A stretch of 64,000 nt of DNA from Lycium barbarum (taxonomy: Eukaryota > Streptophyta > Magnoliopsida > Solanales > Solanaceae): assembly GCF_019175385.1 (NCBI RefSeq), contig NC_083344.1:64852782-64916781 (forward strand), written 5' to 3'. The position numbers and the translations under genes are program-made. Under the pieces are notes generated by a model, which saw only the letters and a program-made list of their open reading frames with translations, ran no database searches and had not been told where the DNA came from. How positions within the stretch are numbered: position 1 is the stretch's first letter; each line of letters begins with the position of its first letter. Of the stretch, positions 1-11,859 are shown one piece after another.

Positions 1-2
1 CG

Positions 3-3000
3 GGCCCAATAAGTGAGTCCAGAGGCGGACACAGGCAACAATTCCCTAGACATTCGGGCTGTTCCATGACTAGTGCACCTCCACGGTTTTCAGGCCAGAG
101 CCTTGATAGATCAACTCATCCCGGGTCGAGTCAGAGTTATTCGGGGTCCTAGTTTAGAGGTGATTCAGGCCAGTCAAGGCCACCTATACCACGATGTTTC
201 CAGTGTGGGAAGTCGCATTGGGGTCAATGCCGATTGGGTTCAGATGGTTGCTATTCATGTGGTCGACCAGGCCATATTATGCGTGATTTCCCCTCAGTAC
301 ATGTTAGAGGTAGGACCCAACCATCAGGGTCGGTAGCCGGATCTTCGGCATCTGTACGCCCTACTGGGCCAGGTTCACATGCGCCAGTCGGCCATGGTAG
401 AGGTAGAGACAGAGCTCCCAGTACTAGCGGTCCTCAACACCGTATTTATGCTTTGGCTGGACGCCAAGATCTTGAGTCTTCTCCTGATGTGGTCACAGGT
501 ATATTATCGGTATTCTCTCATGATGTATATTCTTTGATTGATCCAGGCTCCACATTATCATATGTTACTCCATATATTGCGGGTCGATTTATAATTGAGC
601 CGGAGTCTATCAAACCTTTTGAGATGTCTACACCCGTGGGTGAATCGGTAATAGCTAGCCGAGTATATAGGAATTGTGTGATTGTGATTTGTGATCGTCG
701 TACTATGATTGATTTGCATGAGCTAGAAATATTAGATTTTGATGTTATTATGGGCATGGATTGGTTAGCTTCTTGTTATGCCAGTGTTGATTGCCGAATG
801 AAGATGGTTCGTTTACAGTTTCCGGGAGAACCAGTCTTAGAATGGAAAGGGAATGCGGCATCACCAAAAGGTAGGTTTATTTCCTATCTAAAGGCAAGGA
901 AAATGATCACAAAAGGGTGCATTTATCATCTAGTACGAGTTCGAGATGTAGAAGCTGAGTCGCCGACCCTACCGTCAGTCCCAGTGGTGAACGAATTTCT
1001 GGATGTGTTCTCGGAAGAGCTTCCAGGCCTTCCTCCCGAACAGGAGATTGATTTTACTATTGATGTGTTGCCAGGCACCACACCTATATCTATTCCTCCA
1101 TATAGAATGGCACCCGCAGAATTGAAAGAGTTGAAGGAGCAATTGAGGGACTTGCTCGATAAAGGCTTCATTAGGCCTAGTTCATCCCCGTGGGGAGCAC
1201 CCGTATTGTTCGTCTGAAAGAAGGATGGCTCCTTGAGAATGTGCATTGATTATCGGCAATTGAATAAAGTGACGATTAAAAACAAGTATCCTCTTCCGAG
1301 GATCGATGATTTATTTGATCAATTGCAAGGTGCCAAATGGTTTTCAAAGATTGATTTGAGGTCCGGGTACCACCAAGTAAGAGTTAGGGAGAAAGATATC
1401 CCTAAGACAGCTTTCAGAACAAGATATGGCCATTTCGAGTTCCGAGTAATGTCGTTTGGGTTAACTAAAGCACCGGCAGCGTTTATGGGCTTAATGAATA
1501 ATGTATTCAGACCTTTTCTGGATCTATTCGTGATTATATTCATCGACAATATCCTGGTGTATTCTAGATCCGAGACAGATCATGCGGAGCATCTGCATAT
1601 AGTCCTTGGAGTTCTGCGAGCTCGAGAGTTGTTTGCAAAATTCTCCAAGTGTGAGTTTTGGTTGAACTCAGTATCATTTCTGGGCCATATTGTTGCAGCT
1701 GATGGTATTCGGGTGGATAGCCAAAAGATTGAGGCCGTGAAGACTTGGCCAAGGCCCACGACTCCTACGGAGGTTCGTAGCGTTTTGGGCTTAGCAGGTT
1801 ATTACAGAAGATTTGTTGAAGGTTTCTCTTCTATTTCTGCACCGCTCACAAAGTTGACTCAGAAGTCAGCTAAGTTTCAATAGACAGATGCCTGCGAGCG
1901 TAGCTTCCAAGAGTTGAAAGATAGATTGACTTCTGCCCCAGTCTTGACACTTCCAGAGGGATTGGAAGGGTATGTTTTTTATTGCGATGCTTCAGGCATC
2001 GGGCTAGGTTGTGTACTGATGCAACACGGTAAGGTGATTGCGTACGCTTCTAGGCAATTGCGGAAACATGAACAGAATTACCCGACCCATGATTTAGAAT
2101 TAGCCGCAGTGGTCCATGCATTAAAGATATGGCAACATTATTTATATGGTGTTCATGTGGATGTTTATACAGATCATAAGATCCTTCAGTATATCTTCAA
2201 GCAGAAAGAGTTGAATTTGCGGCAACGACGATAGTTGGAGTTGCTAAAGGATTATGATGTTGATATCTTGTATCACCCCGGAAAGGCTAACGTTGTGGCT
2301 GACGCTCTTAGCCACAGATCCATGGGAAGTCTAAGTGATGTACGACCAGAAAAGAAAGAGATGGCCCGTGAGCTTCAACAATTAGCGAGCCTAGGAGTCC
2401 GAGTAGTGGACTCAGGTAGCAGCGGAGCTACTATTCAGAATTCAGCAGTTTCATCGCTAGTAGCGAAAGTAAAAGAGCGACAATATGAGGATCCCATGCT
2501 AATGCAGTACAGAGATACACTCCCTCAGAAGGAGGAGTCATTATTTGATATTTCGGGAGACGGAGTTCTCCGATGTCGAGGCAGGTTATGTGTTCCCGAT
2601 GTGGTAGGCCTACGTCACCAAATATTGAGGGAAGCTCATTGTTCCCGTTACTCCGTACACCCCGGAGCGACGAAAATGTATCATGATCTTAAGTCTATAT
2701 ACTGCTGGAATGGAATGAAGAAAGATATAGCGGAATTCGTAGCTCAGTGTCCTAATTGCCAATAAGTGAAGATTGAACATCAAAAGCCGGGTGGATTATT
2801 GCAAGCTATAGAAATCCTAACTTGGAAGTGGGAAGTGATTAATATGGATTTCATTACAGGGTTACCCCGTTCTCGACGTAAGTATGATTCCATATGGGTG
2901 ATTGTGGATAGACTCACCAAGTCAGCTCATTTCTTATCGGTCAGGACGACCTATGCGGCAGAAGATTATGCGAAACTTTATCTTAAAGAGATAGTGAAAC

Positions 3001-3920
3001 TCCATGGCGTTCCAGTATCTATTATCTCCGATAGAGGGACCCAGTTTACAGCTAAGTTTTGGAGATCGTTCCAAGAGGGTCTAGGGACCCAAGTTCGCCT
3101 AAGCACGACATTTCACCCACAGACGGATGGGCAAGCTGAACGCACCATTCAGACTCTTGAAGATATGTTGCGGGCATATATGATAGATTTTGGAGGTAGT
3201 TGGGATGACCATTTGCCACTCATTGAGTTTGCTTACAATAACAGTTATCATTCCAACACTCAAATGGCACCGTATGAGGCTTTATATGGGCGGAGGTGTA
3301 GATCCCCGATTGGGTGGTTTGAAACTGGAGAGGCCAAGTTGATAGGGCCCGATTTGGTGCAGCAAGCTATAGAGAAAGTCAAGCTCATACAAGATCGGTT
3401 GTTAGCGGCTCAAAGTCGCCAGAAGTCCTATGCGGATAATCGTCGAAGGGACTTAGAGTTCCAAGTTAAGGATTGGGTATTCTTGAAAGTGTCGCCAATG
3501 AAAGGCGTTATGAGATTTGGCAAAAAGGGGAAACTCAGTCCCCGGTATATTGGACCATATGAGATTGTGCGCAAAATAGGCAAAGTGGCCTATAAGTTAG
3601 ATCTACCTCCGGAATTGGAGTCAGTCCATCCAGTATTTCATGTCTCGATGCTTCGAAAATGTGTTGGAGATCCCACTAGGATCGTCCCAGTCAATGATGT
3701 GCAAGTGACAGAGAAATTGACTTATGAAGAGGTACCCATTTCCATGTTAGATAGGCAAGTACGGAGGCTTAGGAACAAGGAAGTGGCCTCAATTAATGTT
3801 TTGTGGAGGAATAGCAATCGAGAGGAGATGACATAGGAAGCAGAAGAAAGTATGCGATCTAAATACCCACATTTATTTCAGCCCGTGGAAGATGCCCAAG
3901 ATGAGACGTCAAGATCATAA
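3..3920 (+). pseudogene. E1 gag-pol, partial, six nonsense codons, no frameshift
   Basis: One frame stays aligned from the window start to a TAA at 3918-3920. In order: arginine/glycine-rich Gag tail; two zinc knuckles (first CFQCGKSHWGQC from 195; second CYSCGRPGH, whose last Cys is Phe at 288-290); aspartic protease with LIDPGSTLS (Asp at 540-542); RT about 1090-1800; RNase H from about 1960; integrase with an HHCC finger about 2630-2762 and a DDE core about 2840-3180; chromodomain-like tail about 3730-3890. Premature stops: 150 TAG, 1215 TGA, 1881 TAG, 2232 TAG, 2763 TAA, 3834 TAG. Those at 1881, 2232 and 3834 stand where E4 has TGG (Trp), and the one at 2763 where a Gln codon is expected. 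The RT catalytic pair reads FIDN (Asp to Asn at 1548-1550), so even without the stops the polymerase would be inactive. Confidence 0.93.
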
Positions 3921-4088
3921 GGTATGTATATTTCCTTTTATGCTTTTGGGTCATGTGTGGCCAAAATTTTTATGTTGTTACGTTGTGGCCCTGTGTGGCA
4001 TCGATATTATAGGTTGTTGTGGCAGGATGGTAGCGCCATATTATAAGGGGAACTCTAGCGAAATTTTTGTAGAATTCCCCGAGACTTT

Positions 4089-4124
4089 AACATTTGAGGA
4101 CGAATGTTCCTAAGGGGGGAAGAA
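4089..4124 (+). promoter_or_regulatory. E1 pre-PPT hairpin and polypurine tract
   Basis: An inverted repeat (AACATTTG, loop AGGA, CGAATGTT; one arm mismatch) at 4089-4108 lies directly before the purine run AAGGGGGGA that primes plus-strand DNA synthesis and abuts the 3' LTR. The same hairpin sits in the same place in E2, N1, N2 and E4. Confidence 0.8.
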
Positions 4125-4310
4125 TTTTACAGCTCGGAAAATTTCCCGTTGGTACGCAAGTAAATGAACTAGTGATGTGTGTGAGGAGTGCGAGTGTATC
4201 ACATTTCATGAGCAATGTGCGTATATGGACGAGAATGATTAGAATTAAAAGTCGAGAAATGTGAAAAGTTGAAAGTTGGCAAAACTGCCCAGTGGTCATA
4301 AAGTGCAAAA

Positions 4311-4566
4311 TACGGACCGTAAAATGGGATACGGTCCGTAAACTGGCAGTCGTAAATTGCCATGCAAGGTTTCAACTTTCTGCCCAATTGAGAAGTGGTA
4401 AAATACGACCTGGTGGACGGACCGTAAAGTGATTTACGGCCCGTAAACCATGGTCGTAAATCACCATGCATGCAGCCAAAGTTTCTGGTTCTGCTTAAGG
4501 TTAAAGACGACCACGAGGGACGGTCCGTAAATTGGAATACGGACCGTAAACCTCCATGGACGACCA
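4311..4566 (+). repeat. Cluster of TACGGACCGTA-type palindromes in the E1 LTR
   Basis: Three diverged blocks each carry an ACGGACCGTAAA copy followed after a few bases by an ACGGTCCGTAAA or ACGGCCCGTAAA copy, and two add a GGTCGTAAAT or AGTCGTAAAT tail. The arms can form long hairpins within each block. An equivalent, differently spaced cluster occurs in the E2 LTRs (8474-8703, 32374-32617). Confidence 0.8.
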
Positions 4567-5822
4567 CTGTACACCTCAGCACAGAATTCCAATTCATTAA
4601 ATATGAGGACCAAGACTTGTTTTATTTCATTTCTACATTACACCACTTCTCTCTAGAATCATCGCTCTACATTTATTTCATAAGTTTTCAAGGATTATAA
4701 GTCACCAACAACATAAACAAGTGAATCAAGTGTAAGCAAGCCATTAAATACCATTCAAGTCAAGAAATACAAATGGAGAAAAACTAGGGTTTTTCTCAAG
4801 GTGAAGTATTATCAACCAAAGATTGTCCCTACATCATGTAAGGTAAGATTCATGATATTTATATGTTGGTTAACATATTGGGGAGTTGAAATACTTAGAT
4901 GGTAGAAGTATATACTAAAATGGTCAATGGAGGGTAAAATGAGGAATGTGGGTAATGTGAATGACTAATGGCTATTGTTATTATATTAATGAAGGTAGAA
5001 ACTTGAGCATCGAAGGAGTACGCGCAAGTGTAGAATAGTTCGACGAGGAGGTATGTAAGGCTAACCCTTCTTTCATAAGGCATGGTTCCTTGGTCAAACT
5101 CTTAAATCCTCTATATGAGTATGTTGTATTGAAGTGATTTACACTCCGAGCTCATAAGCTCACGATCCTCGATACGTGCTACGAATGTACTACGCACCCT
5201 ATTTGACGAGTAAGTATAGGATAGAGATGTAGCGAAAATGATGATGTTAGTGATGATGATGATAATAATAATGATGCTAAAGGTGCTTACGGGCTATTAT
5301 ATTCACATGTACCTATGAAGGGCTATAATGACACCCCGAGCTTATAACGCCGGGTAGGATATATGTATATGAATATGTGTAAAGTATGTATACGATTACG
5401 AAACGCGCGCACACATCTGCAGATGGTACGAATAACCCTGAAGCCTTGGTAGGGCCAGGTATGAGTAACCTTGAGCCTTGGTTGGCCAAGTATTTATGAA
5501 ACACCGATCCTATGAGGTCGGGTACGCTATGTAAATGCTATGTATATGAAATGACTATGTATATAATATGAATATGAATGTGATAAGACTAGGTATAAGA
5601 ATACGAATAAGGACATGTATACGAATATGAGCACAAGTATGGTACGAGTACTATTATGAAATACGAATGATGACGTAGGTGTACTAATACGTATGAAAAA
5701 TGGGAAGTCCTACGAAAGGCAGGTAAGTACTACGACGATGATATTATTGTCTCCCCTCCTACGCTATTTCATATGTGGTTCATTATGCTTGTATATCGAT
5801 GTTGATCCTACTTTACATACTT

Positions 5823-5952
5823 AGTACATTCTTCATACTGACGTCCTTTTGTTTGTGGACGCTGCGTCATGCCCGCAGGTGCTCAGGGAGACGGACTTGA
5901 TCCTTAGCTGCCTATTCGGAGATTTCATAGAGAGCTCCATTTCCTCCGGAGC
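5823..5952 (+). other. Conserved leader hairpins in the E1 LTR
   Basis: Hairpin 1 is AGTAC..ATACT (5823-5838). Hairpin 2 pairs CGTCC with GGACG (5840-5862). A donor-like site CCCGCAG/GT follows at 5878/5879. Hairpin 3 pairs GCTCC with GGAGC (5931-5952). The same three-part layout occurs in the LTRs of E2, N1, N2, E4 and S1, and hairpins 1 and 2 also in E3. Confidence 0.7.
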
Positions 5953-6322
5953 CATATCTTTTGGGTACTTATTCTTTTGTGTATATAATTATGGGCATAG
6001 CGGGGTCCTATCCCGCTCATGTGATATGTTATACTCTTCCTAGAGGCTCGTAGTCATGTGTATATGGTTAGACATGTCCGGCCTTGTCGGCCTATGTTTG
6101 TATATCATTTTGTCGGCTACGTTGGCCCATGTACATTGATGTGGCATAGATGCTTATGGTGATATAAATGTACTGTTGTCCAATTGGGACTAGTTGACGA
6201 ATGAATGGAAATGTATGTATAATTATGTGGCTCACCTAGATGTAAGTATAAGAGTAAGCTAAGAGGGTGCTCGGGTGGGCTAGCACCGGGTGCTCGTCGC
6301 GGCCCCGAGTCGAGTCGTGACA

Positions 6323-7420
6323 TTTATCCTCTCGGATGTACCTTAAGAGTCAAAAATCCCTTGACACTTTTCATAAAATCTGATTATTCCCTCTCTGGTC
6401 ATATCCATGTCCATCGTTATTATACTTTAATCCTATTTATCAAGATCTGTTTCAGGAATCTTCGCATTCGTCTTTTATTCCATATTGCCATACTCTATCC
6501 TTCCTACTTACTTACTTTAGAAATTTATCCGGATGGCTCTTCGTCTCTACTGTCACCTTAACCCTTTTCTTGGAAACCATACTTGACCCTTACTAGAAAT
6601 ATACTTCCCTTGCTTACCCTTCTCCTCTTCTTATGGCATTATAATTTTCTTAATCTAATATACATATATTCTTCTTCTTCCCGATATTATTACATCATGA
6701 TTATCCTTCTTTAACATTCGGAGAAAACAATATCAACCTGCCCTGTAACATTTGCTAACTTAACTTCAAGACCCAGCTCAATCAATACCTTGAACATATC
6801 GTAAGATCAATCATAAAAGCACGCATAATATTTAATGTGACCACTCATGAGGTATCGTTTACATTGCTTATTAATACCTCACTTATGAAATATCCCAATA
6901 CAATTTAAGATTGTCTTGAATCTGTGGCTTTAATACATCTTCCCTCTTTTTGCCTAGCTAGCCAGACTCATACCTCACGATCATTTAAAATTCTAATCGT
7001 AAGGCTCATATACTCCTAATTTCCCTCGGCTATTCTGGTTCCAACTTGCAATGTGACTTTGATTCCTTCACATCCTTCATTTGCTATTCGGCCTTGTTTT
7101 ACTACACAATAATCTTGTGACAATAGAACTTTTTAAAAAGAATTTTTTTCTGTACCTTGGTCCTACCTTTTGTCACATATTCATATATCCTTATACTCGT
7201 ATCTCCGTATAACATCCTTGCCAATATATTTTATCTGATAAAAAGACTCTTGTTGATATCTGGCTCTTTTAGTAACGTATATCGTTCTCTTACCTCTTCT
7301 ACCCCTTTATACACATAAATCATTAGCATATTTATACTCAAGGGTCATGCGTAAATATATACTTATCCCTTCCACTTCTTACTTCAAGAAAAAGTTACAA
7401 TTCTCATCTAATCATACTGA
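6323..7420. other. Unassigned decayed sequence
   Basis: About 1.1 kb, pyrimidine-rich on the plus strand, between the end of E1 and the recognisable protease remnant of E3. No frame gives recognisable protein and there is no LTR end or tandem array. It may be the rotted pol region of E3, but I cannot show that. Confidence 0.4.
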
Positions 7421-8282
7421 CGTCTCAATAATGAAACACTTTGAAAGGTTTAATCAACTCAAGTTTCACCCCAGTCCAACCAGCAATATAAAGAGTAACA
7501 TCTAACAATGTGGAACTCGGTTCAATCAACGCGTACACATCATGAGAGAATAGTGACAATATACCTGTGACAATATCGGGAGAGGACTCAAGATCCTGTC
7601 ATCTAGCTAGTGCATAGATACGGTTCTGAGGGCCACTCGAACTAAATGCTCCCCCTCTACCTCTACCACAACCTGCTGACACCTGCGAACCTCGCCCCAC
7701 AGGGCGTACAGATGATGAAGAACCAATTGCTGATCTTGTGGGTTGAGCCTTATCTTTTCCATTCCTCAATGGATAATCACGCATCATATGACCAATCCGA
7801 TCGCAGGCATAACAAGCACCAGAACCTAAGCGACACTGTCCAAAATGTGGCCTACCACACAGAGCACATCGGGGTGAGGGTAGTCTCATCCGACCTGAAT
7901 CATTCCTATACTAGAAACTCAAAACTCTGGAGCTCTGGCCTAATCCGAAATAAATGGAACTATTAAATCTCTTACCCGCAAATCGAGGTGGTGCACTGAC
8001 CGCTGACTGGCCTGAATGCCAAAAATACTACTGCCTTTACCCCCTCTAAACTCACTAGCGGCACCGAAATATTTGGCCTTCTTACAATAACCTCTACCAT
8101 AATCACGCTCACCCTTTTGCGACTGCTGCTGTTCTTCCAGATTCTGGGCATGGGCCTGAATACGAGCAATATCAATCCTATCCTGAAGTGACGCTGTCAA
8201 GCACTTATTAATCAGATATGGCCCTAAACCACTCACAAACTAGTGTACGCGGTCCGCCATGTCAGCTACCACGGCTGGAGCA
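7421..8282 (-). pseudogene. E3 gag (3' half) and protease start, minus strand
   Basis: Reading right to left: Gag capsid end (region matching DRVH..VSGLGPYL..CLTASLQD), linker, then a zinc-knuckle pair, CALCGRPHFGQC and CYACDRIGHMMRDY, the last with terminal Cys changed to Tyr (7773-7775). Then comes the start of the protease, where the expected DPG catalytic motif reads EPS (Asp to Glu at 7521-7523). Similarity fades near 7420. The upstream half of this gag is at 34527-34800; E2 was inserted between the halves. Frameshifts separate the open pieces. This is the oldest recognisable element in the left half. Confidence 0.85.
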
Positions 8283-9179
8283 TGTTACACCTTAGAAATT
8301 TCCCCCGCTAGCGTACAATGATTAGGCCAATGAAGGGTATGACGTATATGGTGTTTTGACGTGGGACAACGTCGTTTAGACTGGTATTGAGGTGCTAAAT
8401 AATTGTTAAGAAGGTTCCATAAGGATTGAAGATCAAATGAAATTACGAGAATAAGACTCAGTGAACTGATGGGTTATACGGTCGATTATACGGACCGTAT
8501 AACATTATACGGTCGTATAATGAACCGTAAAAGAGTCACAGAATAAGGTTGCTGAAGGGATGATTTTACGGTCAATTATACGGACCGTATAAAATTATAC
8601 AGCCCATATAATGTACCGTCAAGTTGACACAGAAAAGGGTAGTCACTGGAGCAGTTTTACAGTCGATTATACGGACCGCATAAATTTATACGGACCGTAT
8701 AATGATGTCGGGTCAGATTTCAAGTTTTAAATAAGGACCCAAGTTCATTTTATTTATTTCATCTTCTCTCTCCACGACCCAACCTCTCTCTAGAACTTTC
8801 CAAAACTCTTCCAATACAAGAATCCAAGTGAAAATCAAGATCAACAACACCCAAATCTGTGAAATGAAGAGTGTGAAATTCATCAAAGTCCATCTACACC
8901 AAGAAATTGCAAAGAAAGTGAAGTAGGGTTTTTAGTATAAAGGAGTATTACTACTCAAGACTTGTTCAACCACCATCTAAGGTACGTTTCATGACCATCT
9001 CATGTTGTTTAAGGTATTGGAAGGTCAGAATACTTGAATTATAGAAAGGCATATCAAATGGGTCATAAATGGGTAAATAGTGCAAGTGGTTGAATGGTAA
9101 TTGGATTGAATCATGAATGTTGATATGTTGTGATTATGAATACGTTATAAATGATGTTTATATCATGAAACAAGTATGA
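8283..9179 (+). repeat. E2 5' LTR, part 1 of 3
   Basis: Starts TGTTACACCTTAG and matches the E2 3' LTR from 32184 onward. Interrupted after tatga (9175-9179), one copy of the N1 target duplication. Includes the palindrome cluster at 8474-8703 and a donor-like CTAAG/GTACG near 8982 (CTAAG/GTAAG in the 3' LTR copy). Confidence 0.93.
8474..8703 (+). repeat. Three tandem units with ATACGGACCGTAT palindromes
   Basis: Three units of roughly 90-95 bp, each starting near GGTC(A/G)ATTATACGGACC and holding a near-perfect palindrome ATTATACGGACCGTATAA plus a second copy about 15 bases on. The 3' LTR counterpart (32374-32617) has one extra GGACCGTATAAT, so copy number differs between the two LTRs of one element. 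Confidence 0.85.
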
Positions 9180-10416
9180 CGTTATATCCCGTATTTTGCG
9201 TATTCGGATAATTCGAGATAATTGCGGGAAGTTAAGGGCAAGGCTATATTTTTGACCTTATTTAGCACACAAATTGTTCACGAAAGTTTTGATGTGGAAA
9301 TATTAAGAAATTCAAGGGGAAAAAAGGGAAATTCGCAAGACGGCTCCTAGAAAATATGGAGGAAGGCCAAGGGAAAATTTGGAATTTGGAAAATAATTTT
9401 TCATGAATTATAAAACAAAAAAAAAAGATGGGCTTGCACTAAATGGGCCAAGTGGCCGGCAAAGGTGGTGGGCTTTAGCCCACATGGATTAATTTTACAT
9501 GTGCATAAAAGATGACTTAAAGGTCACATTTCTCATCTTTATCCATAGAGGGTTCAAGAAACTTGGACAGGAAAGAAAGGAAAAGGCCATTTCGGCCATG
9601 GCTTACCAAACAAGCTTTGGAAAAATCTTGATCAAAAAAATATTTTCTTCTAGCTTTTCTACTAATTGGAAGGTCCTCTTTAACATGGATAAATTGTTGG
9701 AGTAAGCAAAATATTCGTTGTCCGAGTTGTGGACTCTAGCCGAGAAAGAAGATGAGTGGGAAAAAGGTATGTGTTCAATCTCCTTTTACATGTATTATGG
9801 ATGATTATGTGTGTTGTAGTATGTAAAAGTGGATGAAAATCATGAAATATGGATGTTATGTTGGTGGCCGAATAGTGGTGTGTTGGTAAGAAGTGATGAA
9901 TTGATTTTATTTAGTATATTGATTGTTGTTGTTGTGGATTCCACGATGAAAATAAAGGTTGACGACTTGAAATGAAGTTGTAGTTGTTTGTGGGTTGTTG
10001 TAGAAGTTAATGCAATTTTAATATGGTTTCTTGTAATTATGAGAAGGAAGTTGTTAATGTGTAGATTGTCGGTGTAGTTCATGAATTTGGACAAAAAGAA
10101 AATATGTTGTCATTGTTCTTGTTGACTTTGGAAGGTTTCGTGTGAAGTGGTATGTTGGTCAAATTGTTTGAAGTGTTCTTGAATCATGTTAGAATGATTT
10201 CGGATTAATACTTGAATGTGAAATCATTGATGTTAGCTTGACTATGTGTGGTTGAATTGAACATAAATGAAACGCTGTCGATGTTTGTAGAAAGAAGTTG
10301 CCAACATTAGTATGCGTTTTAAATTGATTGTGGATATTGTTGGAATAACTGTTGATTTGTTGTTGATGATTTGGCCGAGTTGGGTTCTCGGGGATGGTGT
10401 ATTTACAGGGGAAATG

Positions 10417-10434
10417 CTGCCGAAATTTCGGCAG
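10417..10434 (+). promoter_or_regulatory. Perfect 18-bp palindrome CTGCCGAAATTTCGGCAG
   Basis: Lies downstream of an imperfect inverted pair (GCCGAG..CTCGG) and an AGGGGAAATG stretch. Closely related copies with the same surroundings occur in N1 3' LTR (14425-14442), N2 (18554-18571, 24254-24271), E4 (42032-42049, 49696-49713) and S1 (56000-56017). Such a site suits a dimeric DNA-binding protein or a hairpin; the function is unknown. Confidence 0.75.
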
Positions 10435-11296
10435 ATTATGAATGAATTTATTTGGAAGACTAAGGCAAGTGTGTGATCTTCTTGAATGTAGACTAGAGAT
10501 AGCGAGCTGGACAAATAAGCGTAGCTAATAGGACGTGGAACAGGTATCTAAAGCTTACCTTTTCTTTCTTTTGGCATGTCCTAGAGCTAAGTAAGCTGTG
10601 ATACTTATCTTGGGGTAACACTATTCTTGATTCCGAGCTTGTTAATGATTCTTATTCACTTCATGATGTGAGTATACTTAGTATAGCCGAGCTTATTGTA
10701 TGATTGAATAGCAAGAAAAGTCTAAAGAGTTCTGTAAGTAGTAATGTCCCTAACTTTTGTAGACGGTCTTGGATTGGTTGAAAATGGTTGTAGAAGTTCC
10801 TGTAATGATAACGTTCATAGCTTTCATGTGTTAACTTGGATTGTTTTGGAAATGCTCGTGGAGGTTTCTATAACGAATAATGTTCATAAATTTCATAAGC
10901 GAACTCGAATTGCGTTAGAAATGTTCATGGGGGGTTCTATAATGAATAATGTCAATAACGATATTTGAAAGGTACTTGGTATGATTGTTGCTTTAATTTT
11001 CCAAAAATAGCTTCTGAAACGTTCGTAGAATGTTCTGTACTTCAAACGCTCATAACTTTCTTATACAAAGTCGAGTTGACCCGAAACTTGTTTCTGAGTC
11101 TTCAGGCGTCGGTAAGTATACTTATCCATCGAGTGTTAAAAGTTGATTTACATGCATTTAGTTTCCTACTACTCTGCTCGTGCATATGGTTGTTAATTTT
11201 CTTATACTAACACAGATTTACTTGAAACGTGTTTGTGGCTTATTAATGATTTCAAGAAAATTAGTTTTGTACTAAAGGAAACATAAACTTGACTTT

Positions 11297-11431
11297 CAAA
11301 ACCACTCCGATGGGGGTGTGGGATTTTACTATTAAGATTTTCAAAACCACTCCGAAGAGGGTGCGAGATTTTACTATTTAGATTTTCAAAACCACTCTGA
11401 AGGGGGTGCGAGGTTGTACTATTTCATTCCA
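11297..11431 (+). repeat. Three tandem 45-bp units
   Basis: Each unit starts CAAAACCACTCCGA, continues with a GGGGGTG-type run and ends TTTTACTATT. Repeated in the N1 3' LTR near 15329-15463. Confidence 0.88.
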
Positions 11432-11472
11432 TATACGACTCATGTTTACATTCCATGGCATCGTTATTATTA

Positions 11473-11665
11473 TGTCGGGACCGGCATGCCCGAAGGGGCC
11501 AGGGTAGTATTATGTCGGAACCGGCATGCCCGAAGGGGCCATCATTATTGTTAATGTTGCAAGCGGCATGCCCGAAGGGGCCAGGACTAGTACTATTATG
11601 CCGGAAGCAGCATGCCCGAAGGGGCTATCATTTTTATTAAGTCGGAAGCGGCCGTCCGATGGGAC
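11473..11665 (+). repeat. Tandem GGCATGCCCGAAGGGGCC units
   Basis: Four good copies and one diverged copy, spaced about 40-45 bases. Each contains the palindrome GGCATGCC and pairs internally (GCCC..GGGGC). The same array is in the 3' LTR around 15500-15690. Confidence 0.88.
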
Positions 11666-11859
11666 TACTGTGATACTATATTTAGACTGTGTATTCTAGA
11701 ATCTGGAGTGTGCTGTACTTATATAGTGTATGCTGGAATTCTAGTAAGGCACTACGTGGCACAGTTCAAAATATTGTTCCCGGTAGCTTCCGGGTTGTCT
11801 CTTAATTGGTTACTGCTACGCTTTCCCGTGTTTATGATTCAGTGATGCTTTACATATTC

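Larger units (their letters stand above)
1..6322 (+). mobile_element. E1: Ty3/gypsy chromovirus, 5' part outside the window
   Basis: Element cut by the left window edge. It shows the end of Gag, then protease, RT, RNase H, integrase and chromodomain in Tekay/Del order, a polypurine tract at 4112-4124 and a 2.2 kb 3' LTR that ends in TGACA at 6322. The five bases after it are tttat; whether they are a target duplication cannot be tested because the 5' end is not in view. Coding capacity is destroyed by nonsense codons. The clade assignment rests on the domain order, the C-terminal chromodomain and protein similarity to E2 and E4 in this same window. Confidence 0.93.
4125..6322 (+). repeat. E1 3' LTR
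   Basis: Starts TTTTACAGCTCGG, matching the TGTTACACCTTGG start of the E2 LTR with the terminal TG decayed, and ends GTCGTGACA. It holds a palindrome cluster (4311-4566), an AAG/GTAAGA donor-like site near 4842, the shared AG/GTATGTAAGGC motif near 5050, and the R/U5-type hairpins at 5823-5952. Short ORFs inside are chance and not coding. Confidence 0.88.

Noticed and set aside
6323..7420. 3' LTR or RT domain of E3
   Set aside because: A weak resemblance to a PPT and LTR start near 6690-6715 could not be extended, and translation gave no RT motif.
11473..11665. CRISPR-like array of GGCATGCCCGAAGGGGCC repeats
   Set aside because: Plant LTR context, short AT-rich similar spacers, diverged units and a second copy in the other LTR of the same element: an ordinary LTR tandem repeat.
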